Assembly: GCF_014646095.1 (NCBI RefSeq)
Contig: NZ_BMMU01000003.1
Location: 1-64,000 of the forward strand
Origin: Streptomyces lacrimifluminis
GTDB lineage: Bacteria > Actinomycetota > Actinomycetes > Streptomycetales > Streptomycetaceae
Direction of reading: 5' to 3'
Length of the DNA: 64,000 nt
The notes beneath the pieces were generated by a model. The model searched no databases and was not told where the DNA came from. It saw only the letters and a program-made list of their open reading frames with translations. Shown here one piece after another: positions 54,139-63,080 of the stretch. The position numbers and the translations under genes are program-made. Each line of letters opens with the position of its first letter. Position 1 is the stretch's first letter.

Positions 54139-54801
54139 GTGAGTTCGTTGTCGGCGCCGGACCGTCTCGGCCGACGGTTGATCCAGCTCTACGCCGGTCT
54201 CGCGCTGTACGGCGCGAGCTCCGCCCTGCTCGTCGAGTCGGGGCTCGGCCTGGAGCCCTGGGGCGTGCTCCACCAGGGGCTGGCCGAACTGACCGGGCTG
54301 ACCATCGGTGTCGTGTCGATCTTCGTGGGCGCCGCCGTACTGCTCCTGTGGATACCGCTGCGGCAGCGTCCGGGGCTCGGCACGGTCTCGAACGTCTTCG
54401 TCGTCGGCCTCGCCATGGACGGCACCCTCGCCCTGGTCCCCGACGCGCACGCCCTCGCCGCCCGCGTCCCCCTCCTGGTGGCGGGCATCGTCCTCAACGG
54501 TGTGGCCACCGGCCTGTACATCGCGGCGATCTTCGGCCCGGGCCCGCGCGACGGTCTGATGACCGGCCTCCACCGGCTCACCGGCCGCTCGATCCGGCTC
54601 GTCCGTACGGCGATCGAGGTGGCGGTGGTGGCGACGGGCTTCGTCCTGGGCGGCACGGTGGGGATCGGTACGGTGGCGTACGCGGTGGCGATCGGACCGC
54701 TGGCCCAGCTGTTCCTGCGTGTGTTCGCCGTCCCGGCGGCATCGGGCGGCAGCTCGGCCGTTGCCGCCGGTCAACCGGGAGAGGCGATACTGCGACCGTG
54801 A
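54139..54801 (+). CDS. yczE: YczE/YitT-type membrane protein
   Basis: 220-aa integral membrane protein with about five helices (for example LIQLYAGLALYGASSALLV, IGVVSIFVGAAVLLLWIPL, PLLVAGIVLNGVATGLYIAAIF). The GLGLEPWGVLHQGLAELTGLTIG and FGPGPRDGLMTGL segments are typical of this family of unknown transport role. The start is GTG 54139, after CAGGGGC. Controlled in all likelihood by the divergent MocR. The stop overlaps the GDPD start (GTGA). Confidence 0.87.
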   Translation: MSSLSAPDRLGRRLIQLYAGLALYGASSALLVESGLGLEPWGVLHQGLAELTGLTIGVVSIFVGAAVLLLWIPLRQRPGLGTVSNVFVVGLAMDGTLALVPDAHALAARVPLLVAGIVLNGVATGLYIAAIFGPGPRDGLMTGLHRLTGRSIRLVRTAIEVAVVATGFVLGGTVGIGTVAYAVAIGPLAQLFLRVFAVPAASGGSSAVAAGQPGEAILRP

Positions 54802-55565
54802 CCACGCGGATACGTCATCCCTACCTCGACCATCCCGGCCCGATTCCCTTCGCCCACCGGGGCGGGGCGGCGGACGGGCTGGAGAACACGATGTTCCAGT
54901 TCCGGCGGGCGGTCGAGACGGGCTACCGCTACCTGGAGACCGACGTGCACCGCACGGCGGACGGAAAACTCGTCGCCTTCCACGACTCGACACTGGACCG
55001 GGTGACGGACGGCGGCGGCCTGATCGCGGACCTCCCCTGGTCCGAAGTACGGCACGCGCGCGTGGCGGGCAGTGAACCGATACCCCTCTTCGAAGACCTG
55101 CTCGAAGCCTTCCCCGAGGCTCGCTGGAACGTCGACGTCAAGGCCGAGCCGGCCCTGCGCCCGCTCCTGGACCTGATCGAGCGCACCGGCTGCTGGGACC
55201 GTATCTGCGTCGGTTCCTTCTCCGAGGCGCGCGTGGTGCGCGCCCAGCGGTTCGCCGGTCCCCGTCTGGCGACCTCGTACGGCGTCCGGGGCGTCCTCAA
55301 TCTGCGGCTGCGCTCATGGGGCGTGCCCGCGGGGGTGCGTCGGTCCGCGGTCGCCGCACAGGTGCCGGAGTCGCAGTCGGGCATTCCTGTGGTCGACCGG
55401 AGCTTCGTGCGCACCGCCCACGCGCGCGGGCTGCACGTCCACGTGTGGACGGTCAACGATCCCGATCGCATGCACCGGCTCCTGGACCTGGGAGTCGATG
55501 GCATCATGACCGATCACATCGACACACTGCGCAAGGTTCTGGAGGACCGGGGCACCTGGTTCTGA
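54798..55565 (+). CDS. Glycerophosphodiester phosphodiesterase
   Basis: GDPD-family TIM barrel, 255 aa: hydrolyses glycerophosphodiesters to sn-glycerol-3-phosphate and an alcohol. Metal and catalytic motifs: IPFAHRGGAADGLENT, YLETDVHRTADGKLVAFHDSTLDRVTDG, NVDVKAE, and the C-terminal VHVWTVNDPDRMHRLLDLGVDGIMTDH. No signal peptide, so cytosolic. The start is GTG 54798, coupled to yczE. The product could feed the same glycerol-3-phosphate pool as GlpK. Confidence 0.93.
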   Translation: MTTRIRHPYLDHPGPIPFAHRGGAADGLENTMFQFRRAVETGYRYLETDVHRTADGKLVAFHDSTLDRVTDGGGLIADLPWSEVRHARVAGSEPIPLFEDLLEAFPEARWNVDVKAEPALRPLLDLIERTGCWDRICVGSFSEARVVRAQRFAGPRLATSYGVRGVLNLRLRSWGVPAGVRRSAVAAQVPESQSGIPVVDRSFVRTAHARGLHVHVWTVNDPDRMHRLLDLGVDGIMTDHIDTLRKVLEDRGTWF

Positions 55566-55606
55566 CTCCCCGTGCGCATCACTTCACGGGGAAGCGAGGG
55601 GCACTG

Positions 55607-56968
55607 GTGGGCACCGACACCGTGCGGGACGAGGCGGCCGACGAGGCAGCCGGGCGCCGCCGCGAGCAGCGGGGCTGGTACTTCTACGACTGGGCGTGCT
55701 CCGTCTACTCGACGAGCGTCCTCACCGTGTTCCTGGGCCCCTATCTGACCTCGGTCGCCGAGCAGGCGGCGGACGCGGACGGGTTCGTGCATCCGCTGGG
55801 CATACCGGTCCGCGCGGGCTCGTTCTTCGCGTACTCGGTGTCCCTGTCGGTCATCGTGGCGGTGCTGGTCATGCCCCTGGTGGGCGCCGCCGCCGACCGC
55901 ACCGGCCGCAAGAAGCCCCTCCTGGGAGCCGCCGCCTATGTGGGCGCCACGGCCACGGCCGGCATGTTCTTCCTCGACGGCGACCGATATCTGCTGGGCG
56001 GGCTGCTGCTGATCGTCGCCAACGCCGCCCAGTCCGTGTCGATGATGCTCTACAACTCCTACCTCCCCCAGATCGCCACGGTCGCGGAGCGCGACGCGGT
56101 CTCCTCGCGCGGCTGGGCGTTCGGCTACGCGGCGGGCTCACTGGTCCTCGTCGTCAACCTGGTGCTGTACACGGCCCACGACTCCTTCGGCCTCTCGGAG
56201 GGCATGGCCGTCCGCGTCTGTCTGGCCTCGGCCGGCCTGTGGTGGGGCGCCTTCACCCTCGTACCGCTGCGCAGGCTCCGCGACCGCCGGGCCGCCAAGG
56301 AGGAGGGCGCCACGAAGGAGGCCACCGCCCGGGGCCTGCGGCAGCTCGCGGCGACGGTCCGCGACATGCGCCGTCACCCGCTCACCCTCTCCTTCCTGCT
56401 CGCCTACCTCGTCTACAACGACGGCATCCAGACCGTGATCTCCCAGGCCTCGGTGTACGGCTCGGAGGAACTCGGGCTCGGCCAGTCCACCCTCATCGGA
56501 GCGGTGCTGCTGGTGCAGGTGCTGGCGGTGGTCGGCGCCCTGGGGATGGGCCGGCTGGCCCGCGTGTACGGGGCCAAGCGGACGATTCTCGGCTCGCTGG
56601 TGGCCTGGACGGTGACGCTGGCGGCGGGGTACTTCCTGCCGGCCGGCGCACCGGCGTGGTTCTTCGTGCTGGCCGCCGGCATCGGCCTGGTCCTCGGCGG
56701 CAGCCAGGCTCTGTCCAGGTCCCTGTTCTCGCATCTGGTACCGCCCGGCAAAGAGGCCGAATACTTCTCGGCGTACGAGATGAGCGACCGCGGTATGAGC
56801 TGGCTCGGCCCGCTTCTGTTCGGGATCACCTACCAGCTGACCGGAAGTTACCGGGACGCGATCATCTCGCTCGTGGTCTTCTTCGTCCTCGGGTTCGCGC
56901 TGCTGGCCCGGGTTCCGGTGGGGCGGGCGATCCGCGACGCGGGCAATCCCGTTCCCGAAAGGATTTAG
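55607..56968 (+). CDS. MFS transporter (UMF1/Atg22-like)
   Basis: 453-aa permease with about 12 helices. The N-terminal RREQRGWYFYDWACSVYSTSVLTVFLGPY is characteristic of the UMF1/BtlA-like (Atg22-type) group, and MPLVGAAADRTGRKKPLLGA is the MFS loop. Further motifs: NSYLPQIATV, SRGWAFGYAAGSLVL, LGGSQALSRSLFSHLVPPGKEAEYFS. Start at GTG 55607, with GAGGGG upstream; the longer frame lies inside the GDPD gene. Substrate is unknown. A hairpin follows the stop. Confidence 0.9.
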   Translation: MGTDTVRDEAADEAAGRRREQRGWYFYDWACSVYSTSVLTVFLGPYLTSVAEQAADADGFVHPLGIPVRAGSFFAYSVSLSVIVAVLVMPLVGAAADRTGRKKPLLGAAAYVGATATAGMFFLDGDRYLLGGLLLIVANAAQSVSMMLYNSYLPQIATVAERDAVSSRGWAFGYAAGSLVLVVNLVLYTAHDSFGLSEGMAVRVCLASAGLWWGAFTLVPLRRLRDRRAAKEEGATKEATARGLRQLAATVRDMRRHPLTLSFLLAYLVYNDGIQTVISQASVYGSEELGLGQSTLIGAVLLVQVLAVVGALGMGRLARVYGAKRTILGSLVAWTVTLAAGYFLPAGAPAWFFVLAAGIGLVLGGSQALSRSLFSHLVPPGKEAEYFSAYEMSDRGMSWLGPLLFGITYQLTGSYRDAIISLVVFFVLGFALLARVPVGRAIRDAGNPVPERI

Positions 56969-56992
56969 CATCCGCGGCAAAAGAGCGGTAGT

Positions 56993-57018
56993 GTACGCCG
57001 TTGGCCTGCCAGGCGTAC
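56993..57018 (+). terminator. Hairpin after the MFS gene
   Basis: GTACGCC (56993-56999) pairs with GGCGTAC (57012-57018), extended inwards by TGGC-CT-GCCA with one bulged base on each side, 24 bp after the MFS stop. Probable terminator separating it from rbpA, without a T-run. Confidence 0.5.
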
Positions 57019-57149
57019 CGTTACTGCGCGTCAAAGGTGACGAAACGCTGGGTGATATCTGCTTGCAGATGTGACAAACCGGGCACTGGTGGGTACAACA
57101 AGGGACAGCTACGACGGCGACGCATAACCCCGAAACGGGACACGGGACG

Positions 57150-57175
57150 GGAATCTTTACCGCCGACCGGACGTT
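57150..57175 (+). promoter_or_regulatory. Sigma-R-type promoter of rbpA
   Basis: GGAAT (57150-57154), an 18-bp spacer, then GTT (57173-57175) match the Streptomyces disulfide-stress sigma-R consensus. It is located 62 bp upstream of the rbpA start. rbpA is known to be a sigma-R target in S. coelicolor. Confidence 0.7.
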
Positions 57176-57236
57176 GACCGGATGACGACGACAGCGACAC
57201 CTGTCCTGTGGGCGACAAGCCCGGGAGGCACGATTC

Positions 57237-57611
57237 ATGAGTGAGCGAGCTCTTCGCGGCACGCGCCTCGTGGTGACCAGCTACGAGACGGACCGCGGCA
57301 TCGACCTGGCCCCGCGCCAGGCCGTGGAGTACGCATGCGAGAAGGGGCATCGGTTTGAGATGCCCTTCTCGGTCGAGGCGGAGATTCCGCCGGAGTGGGA
57401 GTGCAAGGTCTGCGGGGCCCAGGCACTCCTCGTGGACGGCGACGGCCCTGAGGAGAAGAAGGCCAAGCCCGCGCGTACGCATTGGGACATGCTGATGGAG
57501 CGGCGCACCCGAGAGGAACTCGAAGAGGTCCTTGAGGAGCGACTGGCCGTACTCCGCTCCGGAGCGATGAACATCGCGGTACATCCGCGGGACAGCCGCA
57601 AGTCCGCGTAG
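57237..57611 (+). CDS. rbpA: RNA polymerase-binding protein RbpA
   Basis: 124 aa actinobacterial transcription activator that binds RNA polymerase holoenzyme with the primary sigma factor and stabilises open complexes. The zinc-binding core holds C34, H38, C56 and C59 (EYACEKGHRF and WECKVCG); the basic linker KKAKPARTHWDMLMERR and sigma-interaction helix EELEEVLEERLAVLR follow. The ATG at 57237 gives the conserved MSERALRGTRL. It is preceded by a sigma-R-type promoter and followed by a bidirectional terminator. Confidence 0.97.
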   Translation: MSERALRGTRLVVTSYETDRGIDLAPRQAVEYACEKGHRFEMPFSVEAEIPPEWECKVCGAQALLVDGDGPEEKKAKPARTHWDMLMERRTREELEEVLEERLAVLRSGAMNIAVHPRDSRKSA

Positions 57612-57747
57612 TCCCTCCGGGGCTGGGCGGCATACAACGCACGCGTGACACCGCGGGTGCCGTACGTGTGGTTCGCGTACGGTGCCTGCGGTTTTGCGTT
57701 TTCCGGGGCCGGCGACCCAGGGGCTGCGGCCGGCGCGGCGGGTGAAC

Positions 57748-57784
57748 GCGACAGGCCCGCGCCTCTTCGGCGCGGGCCTGTCGC
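57748..57784. terminator. Bidirectional terminator between rbpA and fxsA
   Basis: A perfect 16-bp stem, 57748-57763 and 57769-57784 (GCGACAGGCCCGCGCC / GGCGCGGGCCTGTCGC), with a 5-nt TCTTC loop. It separates the converging rbpA and FxsA-type genes, only 16 bp from the latter's stop. Confidence 0.85.
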
Positions 57785-57799
57785 GTGCGGAGCCGGGCG

Positions 57800-58387
57800 T
57801 CAGCCGGTCAGCGGCGGGCGCCGCTCCCCCGCGGTCCCGCCCGCCCGGTCCTCGCGAATGACCTCGCCCTGGACCACCTTGCCGTCCGGGCGGCGGATCC
57901 TCGCCTGCTGGAAGGCGTCGCCCAGGGTGCCCGGGGTCGCCTCCCTCAGTTTGCGTTCGAAGGTGCGCTCCGCGTAGCGGCTGATCGCCTTCTGGATCGG
58001 GGGGACCAGCAGGAGCAAACCCACCGCGTCCGAGATCAGGCCGGGCAGCATCAGCAGCAGACCGCCGAGCATCAGTAGGCCGTTGCCCTCGCTGCCGCCG
58101 GGGCGGGCGGCCGTGCCCGTGGCCGGCATGCCCCCCTGCTGCTGTTGGAGCGTCTGAGTGAGGTTGCGGAAGGCCCGGCGGCCCGCCCGCTTGATGACCA
58201 CGGAGCCGAGCACGAAACCGGCCACCAGGAGCAGGAAGACCGCGAACCCGCTCGCCGCGCCGGCGACCACGGACAGCAGCCAGATCTCCAGCACCAGCCA
58301 GGCGGCGATGCCCAGCGGCAGGAAAGTGCGCAGCCGGGAACGCCGCGGCCGGGCGGAGTGGGTGGGGGTCGGTGCGCCAGTCGTCAT
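57800..58387 (-). CDS. fxsA: FxsA-family membrane protein
   Basis: 195 aa membrane protein of the FxsA (cytoplasmic membrane) family. Two hydrophobic segments: about 25-60 (PLGIAAWLVLEIWLLSVVAG and VFLLLVAGFVLGSVV) and about 102-127 (LMLGGLLLMLPGLISDAVGL). The GLLLMLPGLISDAVGLLLL and PPIQKAI elements are family signatures. A cytosolic tail follows with QARIRRPDGKVVQGEV. The start is ATG 58387. Function is poorly known in the family. Confidence 0.88.
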   Translation of the reverse strand: MTTGAPTPTHSARPRRSRLRTFLPLGIAAWLVLEIWLLSVVAGAASGFAVFLLLVAGFVLGSVVIKRAGRRAFRNLTQTLQQQQGGMPATGTAARPGGSEGNGLLMLGGLLLMLPGLISDAVGLLLLVPPIQKAISRYAERTFERKLREATPGTLGDAFQQARIRRPDGKVVQGEVIREDRAGGTAGERRPPLTG

Positions 58388-58477
58388 GGGTCCAGTGTGC
58401 CTGGGCCGGGCTCAGCACAGGATAAGAGGACGATCAACAGGGCCTGTGACGTCGTACGGGCATACCCGGAGGGACCG

Positions 58478-59272
58478 CTACGGCTTCCAGGTCCTGCCGC
58501 GGGCCCGGTTCACCCGCTCACCCACGCCCCACGTCGTGACCCGCCACAGCGCCTCGACCAGGATGTCGCGGCTCATCTTGGAGTCGCCGTACTCGCGCTC
58601 GACGAAGGTGATGGGCACCTCGACCACGTGGTAGCCGGCCCGGATCGCGCGGCGGGCCAGGTCGACCTGGAAGCAGTAGCCCTGCGAGGCGACCTCGTCC
58701 AGGCCGAGGCCTTCGAGGGTCTCGCGGCGGAAGGCCCGGTAGCCCCCGGTGACGTCCCGGATGGGTACGTCGAGCAGGACCCGGGAGTAGAGGCTGCCGC
58801 CGCGGGAGATGAACTCACGGGACTTGGGCCAGTTGACCACCCGGCCGCCGGGCACCCAGCGGGAGCCGAGGACCAGGTCGGCGCCCTTGAGGGCGGTCAG
58901 CAGACGGGGCAGTTCCTCGGGCTGGTGCGAGCCGTCGGCGTCCATCTCGATCAGGACGCCGTAGCCGTTGTCCATTCCCCACCGGAAGCCCGCGAGGTAG
59001 GCGGCGCCGAGGCCCTCCTTGCCCTTGCGGTGCAGGACCTGGACCTGGTCGTCCTCGGCGGCCAGCTCGTCCGCGAGCTTGCCGGTGCCGTCGGGGCTGT
59101 TGTCGTCCGCCACGAGAACGTGGACGTCAGGGACCGCCTCGCGCACCCGGCCGACGATCTTCTTGATGTTCTCCGCCTCGTTGTAGGTCGGAATGATCGC
59201 CAAGGCCGTGCCGAGCGGGCCGAACCGCCGCCCCTGGGCTTCTGCCGCGAGGGTCCCGTCGCCGTCGTTCAC
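58478..59272 (-). CDS. ppm1: Polyprenol phosphate mannose synthase catalytic subunit Ppm1
   Basis: GT2-family enzyme that makes polyprenyl-phosphate mannose from GDP-mannose, donor for protein O-mannosylation. The 264 aa hold IIPTYNEAENI, VADDNSPDGTGKLADELA, the metal site in EMDADGSHQPEELP, GSRWVPGGRV and PITFVEREYGDSKMS. No membrane domain, as for the stand-alone catalytic subunit. GTG 59272 is chosen with AAGGGGC upstream. In S. coelicolor Ppm1 is needed for glycoprotein synthesis and phage phiC31 infection, from memory. Confidence 0.95.
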   Translation of the reverse strand: MNDGDGTLAAEAQGRRFGPLGTALAIIPTYNEAENIKKIVGRVREAVPDVHVLVADDNSPDGTGKLADELAAEDDQVQVLHRKGKEGLGAAYLAGFRWGMDNGYGVLIEMDADGSHQPEELPRLLTALKGADLVLGSRWVPGGRVVNWPKSREFISRGGSLYSRVLLDVPIRDVTGGYRAFRRETLEGLGLDEVASQGYCFQVDLARRAIRAGYHVVEVPITFVEREYGDSKMSRDILVEALWRVTTWGVGERVNRARGRTWKP

Positions 59273-59810
59273 TGCTGCCCCTTCAAGTCCGTACGCAGAG
59301 GTCCACCATAGTGGCCGCAGCCTGCGCCGACGTGTCAGCACGTGCGTACGGGGGTGTCTATTCGGCAAGAGCCGAGCAAGGGGGTCCGCTTCGTCACCTT
59401 GCGCACGCTGCGGATCGGGGCCCGGCGCCCTTCGGGCCGGCCTGGGACCCGCTGGCTGCGGGTCGACCGAAAGCCGTTGTCTACTGGACGTCCGGGCCCC
59501 ACCCGGGTCACACCTTGCCGACCGGGTGGAACGTTCCGGCGCCGTGGCGCGGGCGCTGAGCCTGGCTGCCAGTGGTGGTGCGCCGGTGCGGCACACCATC
59601 CCTGACCCAGCGGCGCTGCGGCGACTGCGCGGAGGTTCCCCGGTCGGGCGTCCGGTGGTGGACCCGGCCGAACCTACCGGCCGGCTGCCGTCGGCTGTCA
59701 ACAGCTGTTTGAACTGCGGTTCTTTCCTCAATCGCCTGGTCAACGCCGAGGATGCGCAGGTCGCGCGACAGCGTTTCGGCCGCCGATCCGTACCGCGCCA
59801 CCCCGGGAGA
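59273..59810. other. Intergenic region between ppm1 and the amidohydrolase gene
   Basis: 538 bp. Several short frames exist on both strands (up to 97 codons), none with clear ribosome site, family motif or codon structure distinct from background. A GGGCCCGGCGCCCTTCGGGCCGG-like GC hairpin lies near 59430. Holds the upstream region of ppm1; otherwise nothing recognised. Confidence 0.35.
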
Positions 59811-61418
59811 TCACTCGCCCGGCCGTACGAACACCGTCCATCCGCCCACCACCGTGCGCAGGCATACGGGGAGGTCCGTGCCCGGGGTGAGATCGGGCAG
59901 GCCGGGGGTGCCGGAACGGGGGTCGGTGGACCAGCGGGCGACCCGGCCGTCGGGGGCCTGGACCACGAGGGCGTCGGTGCGCCAGACGGCGTAGTCCGCG
60001 GGCGCGCCCGGCACCAGGACGCCCGCGTCGTCGCGCCCGACGGCCCGCCAGCCGCCTCGGGTATGGGCAGTGAACGCCGCGCGGACCGAGACGCGGTGTT
60101 CCGGGGTGCGGTGGAAGGCCGCGGCGCGGACCGTGCCCCAGGGGTCGAGCGGGGTGACGGGGCTGTCCGAGCCCAGGGCAAGCGGCACGCCGGCCTTCAG
60201 GAGGGCCGCGAAGGGGTTCAGGGCACGCGCTCGGTCGCCGCCCAGGCGCTGGGCGTACATGCCGTCCTCACCGCCCCACAAGGCGTCGAAGGCGGGCTGC
60301 ACGGAAGCGGTGAGGCCCAGCTCGGCGAAGGCGGCGATCGTCTCGGGCGTGAGCATCTCGGCGTGTTCGACACGGTGCCGGGCGGCTCGGACCCGGGCCG
60401 GGCCGACCTTCTCGGAGGCAGCGCGCACGCCGTCGACCACGGAGGCCACGGCGGCGTCCCCGATGGCGTGGAAGCCCGCCTGGAGGCCCGCCTCCGTACA
60501 GGCGACGACATGGGCGGCGACGGCGGCGGTGTCCAGGTAGGCGGTGCCCGTGTGGCCGGCCCGGTCGCTGTACGGCTCGTGCAGGCAGGCGGTGTGCGAA
60601 CCGAGAGCACCGTCGACGAACAGGTCGCCGGCGGCACCGATCGCACCCAGGGCGCGGGCCTTCTCGACATCCTGTTCGGCCCAGTAGCCGACCACGCGGG
60701 GGCCCGGCTCCTCGGCGGCGAGGCGCAGCAGGCCGGTGAAGTCGTCCTCCGAGGAGATCTCCGGTCCCCCGCACTCGTGGACGGAGCCGATGCCGAGCGA
60801 GGCGGCACGCGCGAGGGCTGCCCGCTGGGCCTCGGCGCGCTGCCCCGGGGTGACCGCGCCCAGGGCCGCGGCCCGGACCGCGTGGTGGGCGTCGCCGGTC
60901 AGCGGGGCGTCGGGGCGGACGGTGTCACCCCTGACCAGGTCGAGCAGTGCCGTCGTCACGACCGCCGAGTGGACGTCGATGCGGCTGAGGTACAGCGGGC
61001 GTCCGCCGGTTGCCTCGTCCAGCTCGGCGCGGGTCGGCGGACGGCCGCCGGGCCAGCGGGCTGCGTCCCAGCCGTGGCCGAGGAGGACGCGGTCGGCGGG
61101 GCGGGCGGCGGCGAACGCGCGTACGAGGGTGAGGGCCGCGTCCAGGGAGGGGGCGTCGGACAGGTCGAGGCCGGTCAGCGCGAGGCCGGTGGCGGTGGTG
61201 TGCACGTGTGCGTCGGTGAACGCCGGGGTGACCAGGGCGCCGTCGAGGTCGATCACCTCGTCCGCCGGGCCCGTGAAGGCGTCTGCGGCGCCTTCCGAGC
61301 CGACCCAGGCGATGCGCCCGCGCTCGACGAGCATCGCGGTCGCGAAGGGGTCGGCGGGACTGTGGACTTCGCCTCCCCGGAGGAGGACGGTGTCGGGGGG
61401 TGCCGGGCGTTCACTCAT
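59811..61418 (-). CDS. YtcJ-like metal-dependent amidohydrolase
   Basis: Amidohydrolase-superfamily protein (amidohydro_3 type), 535 aa, cytosolic. N-terminal beta part (VLLRGGEVHSP), metal-ligand motif PAFTDAHVHT at the first strand, GHGWDAARWPGG, LYLSRIDVHSAVV, DGALGSHTACL, FHAIGDAAV, RHRVEHAEML and ALGSDSPVTPLDPW. Members hydrolyse amides of various organic molecules; actual substrate unknown. The ATG at 61418 begins MSERPAPP. Confidence 0.9.
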   Translation of the reverse strand: MSERPAPPDTVLLRGGEVHSPADPFATAMLVERGRIAWVGSEGAADAFTGPADEVIDLDGALVTPAFTDAHVHTTATGLALTGLDLSDAPSLDAALTLVRAFAAARPADRVLLGHGWDAARWPGGRPPTRAELDEATGGRPLYLSRIDVHSAVVTTALLDLVRGDTVRPDAPLTGDAHHAVRAAALGAVTPGQRAEAQRAALARAASLGIGSVHECGGPEISSEDDFTGLLRLAAEEPGPRVVGYWAEQDVEKARALGAIGAAGDLFVDGALGSHTACLHEPYSDRAGHTGTAYLDTAAVAAHVVACTEAGLQAGFHAIGDAAVASVVDGVRAASEKVGPARVRAARHRVEHAEMLTPETIAAFAELGLTASVQPAFDALWGGEDGMYAQRLGGDRARALNPFAALLKAGVPLALGSDSPVTPLDPWGTVRAAAFHRTPEHRVSVRAAFTAHTRGGWRAVGRDDAGVLVPGAPADYAVWRTDALVVQAPDGRVARWSTDPRSGTPGLPDLTPGTDLPVCLRTVVGGWTVFVRPGE

Positions 61419-61497
61419 GGGGACAGTTTCTCGCGGGTGCCCGGCGGACCTGCACCTGGGGCGTCACCACCGGGCCCCAGAACGCGGCTGAGCGGCC

Positions 61498-61938
61498 TCA
61501 GATCTTCGGTGGTCTCGCCTCGTACGGTGTGGACAGGACCACCGTCGTGCGGGTCGAGACGCCCGCGAGAGTGCGCACCCTGGCCAGCAGCTCCTCCAGC
61601 TCGTGGGGGGTGGCGACACGGACCTTGAGGATGTAGTTCTCCTCGCCCGCCACGCTGTGGCACGCCTCGAGTTCCGGGACGTCCCGGAGGCGTTCCGCGA
61701 TGTCGTCCGGGGCGCTGGGGTCGAAGGGTTTCACCGAGATGAAAGCCGTCATGGGCAGCCCCACGGCCTCCGGGTCCACGACCGCGGCGTAGCCGCGGAT
61801 GACGCCGCGCTGTTCCAGCCGGCGCACCCGCTGATGCACGGCAGACGTGGACAGGCCCGTGGCCTTGCCCAGGTCGGTGTAGCTCATCCGCCCGTCCTTG
61901 ACGAGCAGCTGCACGATCTGTCGGTCCAGCTCCTCCAT
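61498..61938 (-). CDS. Lrp/AsnC-family transcriptional regulator
   Basis: 146 aa. AsnC-type HTH (DRQIVQLLVKDGRMSYTDLGKATGLSTSAVHQRVRRLEQRGVIRGY) and a RAM/ligand-binding domain with HSVAGEENYILKVRV. It likely regulates amino acid metabolism and forms oligomers. ATG 61938 is chosen at the start of the conserved MEELDRQI; an SD is weak, suggesting a short or absent leader. The upstream frame extends far but lacks family sequence. Confidence 0.92.
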   Translation of the reverse strand: MEELDRQIVQLLVKDGRMSYTDLGKATGLSTSAVHQRVRRLEQRGVIRGYAAVVDPEAVGLPMTAFISVKPFDPSAPDDIAERLRDVPELEACHSVAGEENYILKVRVATPHELEELLARVRTLAGVSTRTTVVLSTPYEARPPKI

Positions 61939-62206
61939 GGCGCTGAACCTACAGTGCGGTTGATCTCCTCCGATACCTGAGCGGTGCAGGTCATGCCCTG
62001 TTCGTGATGTGGCTGATGGTGCGCTGTGGGCCGGACAGGGGACAAAGGCATCGCCACGGGCACCTACGGACAGCATGTGACGAACACCACAGCCCTCGAA
62101 CATGCTCCGTGATGGTCTCGTGATTACCGCCGAGACGGGGCGGGAAGTGCTTGCTGTGGCCGAGGCCGCAGTTGCCTGGTCGGCCCAGCCCGAGGGGGAG
62201 TTACCC

Positions 62207-62644
62207 ATGCAGAGTCTTAAGCGCCCTGGTCGCACCGCGCCCAAGAGGCCCCAGTTGGTCGTCGAACCCGAGCCGGAGGGCGTCGAACCCGACGCGCTCG
62301 GCATCGAGGAACTCGACGATGACGACACCTTCGAGATGCTCCGGGTGATCTGCCCGGACTGCACACAGCCCATCGCGCTGCTCGCGGACGAGGAGATCCT
62401 TCCGGAGCACGCACTGTGCGCGTCTCCGTGGAACCCGTTCGGGCTCACGGTCTGCGCCGGTACGGGCCGCGCGGCGGCCGACGCCCGGCCCGCGGACGAG
62501 TCGGCGGAGCTCCAGGAGCAGCACACCGCCCTGCTGTTGACGCTCCCTCAGGGGCTCGACTGGCGGACCCAGCCCTTCTCGCACGTCGGCGGCCCGGCCT
62601 CACGCCCGATGCGGGTCCCCGCGCTGCGTCGCCACGCCGCCTGA
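62207..62644 (+). CDS. Conserved small protein with a CPDC motif
   Basis: 145-aa conserved-looking actinobacterial protein of unknown function. A disordered N-terminus with acidic tract (EELDDDDTFEML) precedes RVICPDCTQPIALLADEE, a half zinc-finger, ALCASPWNPFGLTVCAGTGR and a C-terminal LPQGLDWRTQP. Four Cys spaced in two pairs may bind a metal. ATG 62207 is chosen, with GAGGGGGAG upstream. It is divergent from the Lrp gene. Confidence 0.72.
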   Translation: MQSLKRPGRTAPKRPQLVVEPEPEGVEPDALGIEELDDDDTFEMLRVICPDCTQPIALLADEEILPEHALCASPWNPFGLTVCAGTGRAAADARPADESAELQEQHTALLLTLPQGLDWRTQPFSHVGGPASRPMRVPALRRHAA

Positions 62645-62792
62645 GCACATTCGCTCGTACCTCCTGAACCGTCCGCACCACGGCGCACGCAGGCTGCCGT
62701 GGTGCGGGTCCAGTGCGCGCGTGTGGCGTCGCGAACGCAGGGCCGAATCCGGCACGCGGTGACCTGATCGACCGTCACCGCGTTGCCCTGGC

Positions 62793-63080
62793 ATGACGAC
62801 CCCCGTGTACGCGGCGCCGGGACGCCCGCGCCAGTTCTACGACCACAGCCCGGCAGAATCGGTTCAGCGGGGCCTGCCGAACCAGGGCCGGCCGAACCCA
62901 CCTGCCCCGTCCGACCCGCCCATCTACCGCGCCCTGCTGCGCACATGGGCCGACGATGGCCGCACCCTGCCGGGGCGCTACGACCCGGAGTGGGTCAGGC
63001 TCGCGGCGCCGCCGCTCGGGCTCGGGATCGTGATCGACCCGTTCAGCGCGTCTCCGGGCCCGCCAGATGACGGGCGATGA
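62793..63080 (+). CDS. Hypothetical small protein
   Basis: 95 aa, no signal peptide, Pro-rich N-terminus followed by PIYRALLRTWADDGRTLPGRYDPEWVRLAA, which looks like a genuine conserved motif. Function unknown. ATG 62793 lacks an SD. Its last 38 bp overlap the antiparallel 3' end of the acyl-CoA dehydrogenase gene, so expression of the pair may interfere. Confidence 0.55.
   Translation: MTTPVYAAPGRPRQFYDHSPAESVQRGLPNQGRPNPPAPSDPPIYRALLRTWADDGRTLPGRYDPEWVRLAAPPLGLGIVIDPFSASPGPPDDGR

Noticed and set aside
59508..59801. 97-codon minus-strand frame after the amidohydrolase
   Set aside because: GTG start without ribosome site and no recognisable family; left as intergenic.
59193..61628. 811-codon plus-strand frame
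   Set aside because: Antisense to ppm1 and the amidohydrolase, whose minus frames are clearly real.
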